DNA of 64,000 nt. It comes from Novosphingobium sp. KCTC 2891 (GTDB lineage: Bacteria; Pseudomonadota; Alphaproteobacteria; Sphingomonadales; Sphingomonadaceae). Positions within the stretch are counted from its first letter, which is position 1, and each line of letters begins with the position of its first letter. The position numbers and the translations under genes were made by a program. The DNA lies in NCBI RefSeq assembly GCF_025938155.1, contig NZ_JAPCZG010000003.1:472797-536796 (forward strand). The letters run 5' to 3'. The notes below the pieces were generated by a model. It saw only the letters and a list, made by a program, of their open reading frames with translations. It did not search any database and was not told the DNA's origin. Shown piece after piece: positions 57,964 to 64,000 of the stretch.

Positions 57964-59169
57964 ATGGACATGATACTCACCGACGAAGACCGCGCCTTTG
58001 AACAGGAAGTTCGGGATTTCCTGGGCGAGCAGTTCACGCCCCAGTTGCGCAGTGCCGCCGCCCGACAGGCTGGCGTGTTCGCCGAAGGCGAACTGGCCCG
58101 CACGTGGCATTCGATCCTCTATCGCAAGGGCTGGATCGCCCCCACGTGGCCCCGCGAACATGGCGGGCCGGGATGGACGGCCATGCAGCGCTACATCTAT
58201 GAGCGCGAATGCGGCCTTGCCGGCACACCCGCGCTTCCGGCGATGGGGCTGGCGCTGTGCGGGCCGGTGATCATGCGTTTCGGCACACAGGCGCAGAAGG
58301 ACTTTTTCCTGCCGAAGATGCTCTCTGGCGAGCATTACTGGTGTCAGGGCTTTTCGGAGCCCGGATCGGGTTCCGACCTTGCATCGCTGCGCACCCGTGC
58401 CGAGCGCGAGGGCGATCACTACGTGGTCAACGGGACCAAGATCTGGACCACCCACGCGCACGAGGCGAACTGGATCTTCCTGCTGGTGCGCACGCGTAAG
58501 GACGGGCCGAGTCAGGCCGGGATCAGCTTCCTGCTCGCGCCGATGGACCTGCCGGGCATGACCGTCACCCCGATCCTGTCGATGTCGGGGGAGCACGAAG
58601 TCAACCAGGTGTTCTTCGACAACGTGCGCGTGCCCGCCGAATATCTCGTCGGTGAGGAGAACCAGGGCTGGGAGATCGCCAAGTATCTCCTCGCCTTCGA
58701 GCGCGGCGGCGGCTCGGCCGCAGGACGGCTCAATGCCCAGCTTGCGAAGCTGAAGGATATCGCGCGCAGCGAGCCGGGCGAGGACGGCGCGCCGCTGTGG
58801 GACGACATGCGTTTCCGCGAGCGGATCATGCGGCTGGAAACGGAGATCATGGCGATCGACTGGACCGAGCGGCGCCAGATTGCGAAGCTGGTTGCGGGCG
58901 ACGGTGCCGACGGCGCGATGCCTTCCATCCTCAAGCTGTCGGTCAGCGAGCTTTACCAGAAGCTGGCGCAACTCAGTTCCGAGGCGCTTGGCGTTCATGC
59001 CATTGCGGACCAGCGCCATGCGCTGGGCCTTCATGCGAACGAACCCCCGATCGGCCCGGACCACGGGCTCACGCCGACTGCGCGCTATCTCAACACCCGC
59101 GCGGCAACGATCTTTGGCGGGTCGAGCGAAATCCAGCGGGGCATCATCGCCAAGAGCCTAGGGCTCTGA
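57964..59169 (+). CDS. Acyl-CoA dehydrogenase (401 residues)
   Basis: A flavin acyl-CoA dehydrogenase of the long group. FSEPGSGSDLASLRTRA and the C-terminal TRAATIFGGSSEIQRGIIAK are the family landmarks. The Glu of the MCAD-type YEGT motif is replaced by Gly (IFGG), so the catalytic base must lie elsewhere as in isovaleryl-type enzymes or the protein pairs with another subunit. The second dehydrogenase at 61788 is the shorter partner type. A second ATG (57970) is possible. Divergent from the MDR gene. Confidence 0.87.
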   Translation: MDMILTDEDRAFEQEVRDFLGEQFTPQLRSAAARQAGVFAEGELARTWHSILYRKGWIAPTWPREHGGPGWTAMQRYIYERECGLAGTPALPAMGLALCGPVIMRFGTQAQKDFFLPKMLSGEHYWCQGFSEPGSGSDLASLRTRAEREGDHYVVNGTKIWTTHAHEANWIFLLVRTRKDGPSQAGISFLLAPMDLPGMTVTPILSMSGEHEVNQVFFDNVRVPAEYLVGEENQGWEIAKYLLAFERGGGSAAGRLNAQLAKLKDIARSEPGEDGAPLWDDMRFRERIMRLETEIMAIDWTERRQIAKLVAGDGADGAMPSILKLSVSELYQKLAQLSSEALGVHAIADQRHALGLHANEPPIGPDHGLTPTARYLNTRAATIFGGSSEIQRGIIAKSLGL

Positions 59170-59187
59170 GGTTTGGGAGAAACAGGA

Positions 59188-59613
59188 ATGCCGGTGGCGG
59201 TTGCTGAAAATCTCTTCGTCGGTTCGGGAAGCGTCACGCGCCTGCTTGCCGGGCGGTCGCGCATCGACGGGAAGCTGGTGTTCCCGTTCCCCTCGGGAGG
59301 GGCGGAAGAGAACTACGATCTTGTCGAACTCGCGCCCGAGGGCACGTTGTGGTCCTACACGATCCAGCGCTTCCGCCCGAAATCGCCGTTCAACGGCGAC
59401 GGCAGCGAGTTCGATTTCAAGCCTTATGGGGTCGGCTATGTCGAACTACCGGGGCAGTTGATCGTCGAGACGCGGATCGTCGCCGATGACCTGACCAAGC
59501 TCCGCATCGGCGAGGCGATGCGCATCACCACAGAGGCATACCGTACGGACGATGCCGGCGAGGCCGTGCTGACCTACGCCTTCCGTCCGGCAAGGGAAGG
59601 GGAAAAGGCATGA
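59188..59613 (+). CDS. OB-fold (DUF35-like) partner of a thiolase-fold enzyme
   Basis: A 141-residue beta-rich protein (LVFPFPSGGAEENYDLVEL, WSYTIQRFRPKSPFNG, GYVELPGQLIVETRIVADDL). It resembles the C-terminal OB domain of DUF35 proteins without the zinc ribbon. Its stop overlaps the following thiolase's ATG by four bases (59610-59613), a strong sign of a protein pair. In steroid side-chain degradation, such proteins associate with Ltp2-like aldolases; this role is inference. AGGA precedes the ATG. Confidence 0.82.
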   Translation: MPVAVAENLFVGSGSVTRLLAGRSRIDGKLVFPFPSGGAEENYDLVELAPEGTLWSYTIQRFRPKSPFNGDGSEFDFKPYGVGYVELPGQLIVETRIVADDLTKLRIGEAMRITTEAYRTDDAGEAVLTYAFRPAREGEKA

Positions 59614-60752
59614 CCGACATCGTCATCGTGGGCGCCGGCATCCATCCGTTCGGCCGCACCGACGGCCGCACCGGGCTGGAACAGGGCGTGTTCGCCATCC
59701 GCGAGGCGCTGAAGGACGCCGGGCTGGAATGGAAGGACATGCAGTTCGCGTTCGGCGGATCGTCGGCCGCCGGGGCTGCCGATGCGGTCCTGCCTCGACT
59801 GGGCCTGACCGGGATTCCGTTCATCAACGTCAACAACGGCTGCGCCACGGGCGGGTCGGCGCTGCTGTCGGGTTATGCGGCGATCAAGTCGGGGGATGTG
59901 GACCTTGGCATCGTCGTCGGTTTCGACAAGCACCCGCGCGGAGCCTTCAACGCCGATCCGGAGGCCTCCGGCCTGCCGCGCTGGTATGGCGAGACCGGAA
60001 TGATGCTGACCACCCAGTTCTTCGCGAACAAGATCACGCGCTACATGGCGCTGCACGGCATCAGCCAGAAGACGCTTGGACTGGTCGCGGAAAAGGCGTT
60101 CTCGAATGCGGTCCATACGCCCCATGCGTGGCGGCGCAGTCCGGTCGATCTCGAGACGATTCTCAATGCACCGATGATTTCGGACCCGCTGACCAAGTAC
60201 ATGTTTTGCTCGCCGGCGGAAGGCGGTGCGGCGCTGATCCTTGCGTCCGAGCGCAAGGCCCGCGAACTTGGGCTGACGGGCCCCAGGGTGCGCGGTGCCG
60301 CGATCCGGACCCGACCGGTCGGCAGCTTCGAGGTCTTCGCGCCGGCGCTGGAAATCGAGCGCGGCAAGTCGGCGGTCGAGCTTGCCTCGGCAGCAACGTG
60401 GGAGATGGCCGGGGTGGGGCCTGCCGATGTCGATGTCGCCCAGCTTCAAGACACCGAGAGCGGGGCCGAGATCATGCACATGGCCGAAAACGGCTTTTGC
60501 AGGGATGGCGAACAGGAGCGCCTGATCGCCGATGGCGAAACCCGGCTGGGCGGCCGGATCCCGGTCAATACCGATGGCGGCTGCCTTGCCTGCGGAGAAC
60601 CAATCGGGGCCTCTGGTCTTCGGCAAGTATATGAGAACGTGCAGCAATTGCGCGATCGTGCGAATGGCCGGCAGGTGCCGGACGCGCGCATCGCCTATAG
60701 CCAGGTCTATGGCGCGCCCGGGCTATCCGGTTGCGTGGTGCTCGAGCGCTGA
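59610..60752 (+). CDS. Thiolase-fold enzyme, SCP-x type, possible aldolase
   Basis: A 380-residue thiolase-fold protein. C78 is in NNGCATGGSALLSGY, where thiolases carry the nucleophile. The C-terminal GHPxGASG motif reads GEPIGASG (Glu330 replaces His), and the usual CxGxGxG near the end is VYGAPGLSGC with a tyrosine. This pattern is closer to Ltp2-like retro-aldolases than to true thiolases. It is translationally coupled to the OB-fold protein. The likely reaction is C-C cleavage of a 3-hydroxy- or 3-ketoacyl-CoA side chain; this is inference. Confidence 0.85.
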   Translation: MTDIVIVGAGIHPFGRTDGRTGLEQGVFAIREALKDAGLEWKDMQFAFGGSSAAGAADAVLPRLGLTGIPFINVNNGCATGGSALLSGYAAIKSGDVDLGIVVGFDKHPRGAFNADPEASGLPRWYGETGMMLTTQFFANKITRYMALHGISQKTLGLVAEKAFSNAVHTPHAWRRSPVDLETILNAPMISDPLTKYMFCSPAEGGAALILASERKARELGLTGPRVRGAAIRTRPVGSFEVFAPALEIERGKSAVELASAATWEMAGVGPADVDVAQLQDTESGAEIMHMAENGFCRDGEQERLIADGETRLGGRIPVNTDGGCLACGEPIGASGLRQVYENVQQLRDRANGRQVPDARIAYSQVYGAPGLSGCVVLER

Positions 60753-60763
60753 GACGCCGAATG

Positions 60764-60792
60764 CTTGGGGGCCGACTGACGACGCCCCCAAG
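60764..60792. terminator. Hairpin between convergent genes
   Basis: CTTGGGGGC (60764-60772) pairs with GCCCCCAAG (60784-60792), 11-base loop, between the thiolase-fold and TetR genes. No T-run, so weak on its own. Confidence 0.4.
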
Positions 60793-60826
60793 TCACGGTC
60801 CGCCCATTCGCCGGAGCGGGCGGGGG

Positions 60827-61639
60827 TCATTGTTCGTCGGTCACCGTCTTGCTGGCGCGGGTGCGCTTGGGTGCGGCGTCCTCTGCGATGTCCTCGGCCG
60901 GTTCGTCCGGGCGGCGGGGCGGATCCGACACCGGGGTGATGATCGAATTGACGTCGCCGGTCCGCTGTATGGTTTCGAGGAACCGCGTGGCTTCCTCGGC
61001 CAGTTCCCCCTTGGCCGATCCGATGACCAGCAGGAGGATGTTCTCGGCCAGGCGCGGCAGATATTCCTGATCTTCCAGGCGCCCCAGCGCCCAGTCGTTG
61101 ATCGTCGCATAAAGAACGTTCGCCATGACTTCGGCGAGGTGGTTCACATCGACCCACGGCTGCAATTCCGCCTTGCGCCGTTCCAGCCAGCGATGGGTGC
61201 CAAGCAGCGACATTTCCTGGAGCGTTTCCCAGACGTCGGGCTTGGTATTGGCCGAAAAATAGAGCGCGCAGACGGCTTTGGTATAGTTGCGCACGCGGAA
61301 GTTGCGGCGGTTGATGGCGATCGTTCTTGAAAGCAGCCCCGCGAGCGACGCGCTCTCCGTGCTCGTGCGCGCATAGGCCGAATATTCGTCATACGCTTCG
61401 CGGATCGCCAGCGCGATCAACCGGTCCTTGTTCTGGAACGCATTGTAAAGCGTGCGCTGCGCCACGCCGGCGCGCTGGCAAAGGCGGCGGATGCTGAAGC
61501 CATCGAGCCCGTCCTCGGCGATCATGCGCCGCGTTTCCTTGAGCAGGCGGCGGCGGCGGGCAAGAATCGACGGGCTGAAATAGAGCAGCGGCTTGTCCGG
61601 GTGAGGGGCCAGGTCTCCTCGACCAACTGACGAAGCCAT
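60827..61639 (-). CDS. TetR-family transcriptional regulator
   Basis: A 270-residue protein. The helix-turn-helix lies at about residues 35-85 (AEDGLDGFSIRRLCQRAGVA, then QRTLYNAFQNKDRLI). The C-terminal ligand region is followed by a Pro/Asp-rich tail (PPRRPDEPAEDIAED, ending in TVTDEQ). It probably represses the acyl-CoA genes and responds to a CoA thioester. The ATG at 61639 gives the normal distance to the DNA-binding domain. Divergent from the dehydrogenase gene at 61788, with a shared 148-base operator region. Confidence 0.87.
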   Translation of the reverse strand: MASSVGRGDLAPHPDKPLLYFSPSILARRRRLLKETRRMIAEDGLDGFSIRRLCQRAGVAQRTLYNAFQNKDRLIALAIREAYDEYSAYARTSTESASLAGLLSRTIAINRRNFRVRNYTKAVCALYFSANTKPDVWETLQEMSLLGTHRWLERRKAELQPWVDVNHLAEVMANVLYATINDWALGRLEDQEYLPRLAENILLLVIGSAKGELAEEATRFLETIQRTGDVNSIITPVSDPPRRPDEPAEDIAEDAAPKRTRASKTVTDEQ

Positions 61640-61729
61640 TTTTCCGATTGCCCTGCCTGATAATTGCCAACGCAACTCCTGCTTTGGCGCAGCGGCGCAA
61701 ATCTTGCAACTCTCCGGCCCAGGATGGGC

Positions 61730-61767
61730 TTGAAATTTGCAGCGCATGGCATAAAAGTAGTGCGCAA
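61730..61767. promoter_or_regulatory. Likely TetR operator and promoter between divergent genes
   Basis: TTGAAA at 61730-61735 is followed, 16 bases on, by TAAAAG at 61752, a weak promoter for the dehydrogenase gene. GCGCA at 61742-61746 and TGCGC at 61761-61765 form an inverted repeat, extended by TTGC and GCAA arms, which would fit TetR-family binding across the -10 region. Confidence 0.45.
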
Positions 61768-61787
61768 TACATAATTACGGAGCGCGT

Positions 61788-62870
61788 GTGAATTTCCAGC
61801 TTTCCGAAGAGCAGAACCTGCTGCGCGAAGCGCTCGCCGGATATCTGGCGCGCCGCTACACTTTCGACGAGCGGCGCGCGGCATTGGCGGGCGCGGGGTG
61901 GAGACCAGAGGTATGGGCGGATCTCGCAAGCGAGATCGGCCTGTTTGGCGCAGCCATCCCGGAGGCGGATGGCGGATTGGGCGGTGGGCCGGTCGAAGTC
62001 ATGGTGATCGCCGAGGAACTCGGGCGCGTCCTTGCGCTTGAACCCTATGTCGAAGCGATCGTCGTGGCGGGGGCCCTATTGCGCGGTAACGGCGATGCGG
62101 TGCTTCTCGCGGACATCGTCGCGGGCCATGCGGTTGTCGTCCCGGCGCTTCAGGAAGCGTCGAGCAGATTCAATCCTGCCCGCATCGATTGCCGCCACGA
62201 AGCCGGAGCGATCAGCGGGACCAAGGCTGCGGTCGTCGCCGCGCCATTCGCCACCCACCTGCTGCTTTCGGCCCGCGATGACCGCGGCGTCGGGCTTTAT
62301 ATCGTGGAGAGCGCCGCCGCCGGGGTGGAGCGTCGCGATTATCGCCTGGTCGATGGCCGGCCAGCGGCGGACATCGTCCTGCACGCTGCACCTGCGCGCC
62401 GGATCGGTCCGGTGGACTGCGATGCGCTGGCGCTCATCGAGCGGGCGCTGGACGAAGGCGCCGCGGCGCTTTGCTCGGAAGCCGTGGGCATCATGGCCAC
62501 GCTCTTGGCGCGAACCGTCGATTATGCGCGCCAGCGCGAGCAATTTGGCCGGCCCATCGGCACGTTCCAGGCGCTGCAGCACCGGATGGCGGACATGGCG
62601 GTGGCGATCGAGCGGTCGCGCTCGATGGTATACATGGCGACGCTGTCTCTCGCGCTGCCCGCGGGGGAGCGCGCCCGCGCGGTCTCTGCGGCCAAGGCCT
62701 ATGTCGCGGATGCGCTGAAGTTGGTGGCGGAATCTGCGGTCCAGATCCACGGCGGGATCGGCACCACCGACGAGATCGACGTGTCGCACTATTTCAAGCG
62801 CGCCTTCGTCTTGCAGAACTATTTCGGCACTGCGCAATATCACCTCGGACGAATGGCCGCCCTGTCGTGA
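61788..62870 (+). CDS. Acyl-CoA dehydrogenase (360 residues, second type)
   Basis: A 360-residue acyl-CoA dehydrogenase of the shorter group. The C-terminal QIHGGIGTTDEIDVSHYFKR is typical. The start is GTG at 61788. Its size and the paired 401-residue enzyme upstream recall heteromeric steroid-type acyl-CoA dehydrogenases, in which two unlike subunits make one complex; this is inference. Divergent from the TetR gene, so probably under its direct control. Confidence 0.88.
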   Translation: MNFQLSEEQNLLREALAGYLARRYTFDERRAALAGAGWRPEVWADLASEIGLFGAAIPEADGGLGGGPVEVMVIAEELGRVLALEPYVEAIVVAGALLRGNGDAVLLADIVAGHAVVVPALQEASSRFNPARIDCRHEAGAISGTKAAVVAAPFATHLLLSARDDRGVGLYIVESAAAGVERRDYRLVDGRPAADIVLHAAPARRIGPVDCDALALIERALDEGAAALCSEAVGIMATLLARTVDYARQREQFGRPIGTFQALQHRMADMAVAIERSRSMVYMATLSLALPAGERARAVSAAKAYVADALKLVAESAVQIHGGIGTTDEIDVSHYFKRAFVLQNYFGTAQYHLGRMAALS

Positions 62871-62876
62871 TGGCTG

Positions 62877-62916
62877 CCCCTGTCGCGCGGTGCCAGCCGG
62901 CATGGCGCGACAGGGG
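62877..62916. terminator. Strong hairpin between convergent genes
   Basis: CCCCTGTCGCGC (62877-62888) pairs exactly with GCGCGACAGGGG (62905-62916). An inner TGCC/GGCA stem extends it after a two-by-two internal loop. No T-run on either side. Confidence 0.5.
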
Positions 62917-62933
62917 CGCAGTTCCCGCTGCGC

Positions 62934-64000
62934 TTAGAGGAACAGTCCTTCGGGATTTTCGATGAGTGCCTTGAGGGTCTGGAGGAACTGGGCGCCGAGA
63001 GCGCCGTCGATGGCGCGGTGGTCGACGGACATGGTGAACTGGATGCGGCTTTCGAAGCCGATGTCACCGTTGGGGAGTTCGACCGCGACCTTGTTCACGC
63101 CGCCGACCGCGAGGATCGCGCCCTGGGGCGGGTTGATGATCGCATCGAACTGCTCGATCCCGAACATGCCGAGGTTGGAGACGGAGAAGGTGCCGCCGTC
63201 CATGTCCTCGTAGCCGAGCCGTCCGGCCTGGGCCTTGTCGATCAGCGCGCGGGTTGCCGCCGCGAGCTGCGCGATGTGCATCCGGTCGGCCTGGCGCACG
63301 ATCGGGGTGACGAGGCCCTTGGGGCTGGCCACCCCGATCGCCACGTCGGCGTGCGGGTAGAGGTGCACTTCGTCGCCGTGCACCTGCACGTTGACCGCGG
63401 GATGCTTCACCAGCGACAGCGCCACCGCCTTGACGATGTAGTCGTTGATCGACGCCTTGGTGCCGAGCACGAGGTTGGCCGTCTTGCGCAGCGCCATCAG
63501 CTCGTCCACCGCCGCCGAGACGCGCAGGTAGAAGTGCGGGATGGTCTGCTTGGCCTCGGTCAGGCGGCGCGCGACGACCTTGCGGACCTTGTCGAAGGGC
63601 TGGACCGCCGGCTGGTTGGCGACCAGTTCGAACGGCGCGCCGAAGGCGACCGCACCGGCGGGGGCCGCCGGCTTGACCAGCGCGAGCACGTCGGCCTTCG
63701 AGATGCGGCCGCGGGGGCCGGTGCCGACGAGGCCCGACAGGTCGATGTCGTGCTGCGCGGCGATGCGGCGGGCGAGCGGCGAGGCGAAGATCGCCGCGAT
63801 CTCGGCGGGCAGCGGCGCCGTGCCGCGCAGCACCGGGCCGCGATCGGGACGCAGCGCCTGCGCGACGTCCTGGTAGGTGATCCGGCCATTGCGGCCCGAA
63901 CCCTCGATCTCCTCGATGTCGACGCCTTCTTCCTCGGCGAGCTTGAGCGCCTCGGGGCTGATCGGACGGTTGGTCACGATCTTCTTCGGCGTGCGCGCGG
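62934..64000 (-). CDS. pdhC: 2-oxoacid dehydrogenase E2, dihydrolipoamide acyltransferase (5' end outside window)
   Basis: The frame is open to the right edge, so the lipoyl domain(s) and start are missing. What is visible: a first subunit-binding domain (ISPEALKLAEEEGVDIEEIE, then GSGRNGRITYQDV), a second one (SPLARRIAAQHDIDLSGLVG, then TGPRGRISKADV), a linker, and the catalytic acyltransferase domain. The catalytic HRxxDGxxG motif is DHRAIDGALGA near the C-terminus. Two E3-binding domains in one E2 are unusual. Substrate (pyruvate, acetoin or other) is not settled; pdhC is the likely name. E3 is at 47987. Confidence 0.85.
   Translation of the reverse strand, partial: ARTPKKIVTNRPISPEALKLAEEEGVDIEEIEGSGRNGRITYQDVAQALRPDRGPVLRGTAPLPAEIAAIFASPLARRIAAQHDIDLSGLVGTGPRGRISKADVLALVKPAAPAGAVAFGAPFELVANQPAVQPFDKVRKVVARRLTEAKQTIPHFYLRVSAAVDELMALRKTANLVLGTKASINDYIVKAVALSLVKHPAVNVQVHGDEVHLYPHADVAIGVASPKGLVTPIVRQADRMHIAQLAAATRALIDKAQAGRLGYEDMDGGTFSVSNLGMFGIEQFDAIINPPQGAILAVGGVNKVAVELPNGDIGFESRIQFTMSVDHRAIDGALGAQFLQTLKALIENPEGLFL

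Noticed and set aside
58000..59064. Minus-strand frame continuing upstream from the MDR gene to 59064
   Set aside because: The added part is antisense to the acyl-CoA dehydrogenase; the real MDR start with AGGAGG is at 57843.

Overview
The window looks like a chromosomal segment of an alphaproteobacterium of the order Sphingomonadales, most like Novosphingobium and relatives. The grounds are high GC, a cysD/cysNC fusion, CckA, the alphaproteobacterial LexA box in front of recA, a slt/dapA/smpB/DUF2062/cckA/recA/alaS/icd neighbourhood as I remember it from sphingomonads, and a large acyl-CoA/Rieske oxygenase island. The genus is inferred from gene content, not from a search. No rRNA, tRNA, CRISPR array, insertion sequence or prophage was recognised.

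Layout. 1-6161: the end of an assimilatory nitrate operon (nirB, nirD, nasA, a siroheme-forming methyltransferase, a tiny zinc-ribbon protein), then a LuxR-type regulator. 6166-9760: leftward sulfate activation operon cysD-cysNC-cysQ with overlapping genes. 9867-11364: small membrane protein and argG. 11365-11967: a 0.6 kb stretch with no convincing gene but with phased direct repeats and hairpins, leading into a three-gene set (membrane-anchored LuxR-type protein, a small helical protein, a membrane protein). 13273-18589: cfa, a glycine-zipper protein, phzF, an orphan virion-like protein behind two hairpins, and rlmN. 18834-20351: tandem duplicated outer-membrane barrels. 20418-24287: a leftward operon with four-base overlaps, then rlmJ, a DUF2322 gene, greB and a small acidic protein. 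24309-45237: mostly housekeeping (slt, dapA, smpB, cckA, recA, an EF-G paralogue, alaS, a KefB-type antiporter, icd), with a lipid-related insert (3-hydroxybutyrate dehydrogenase, patatin) between dapA and smpB.

45459-62870 is the most unusual part. It holds two crotonases, two thiolase-fold proteins, lipoamide dehydrogenase, a thioesterase, a Rieske oxygenase with a nearby [2Fe-2S] ferredoxin, an MFS transporter, an acyl-CoA synthetase, an SDR, an MDR reductase, two acyl-CoA dehydrogenases, a free-standing OB-fold (DUF35-like) protein and a TetR regulator. Together these could import, activate, oxidise and cleave a bulky acyl-CoA, for example a steroid or terpenoid side chain. Several of the enzymes lack residues normally needed for catalysis in their families, which suggests specialised chemistry. 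The window ends inside a 2-oxoacid dehydrogenase E2 gene with two subunit-binding domains.
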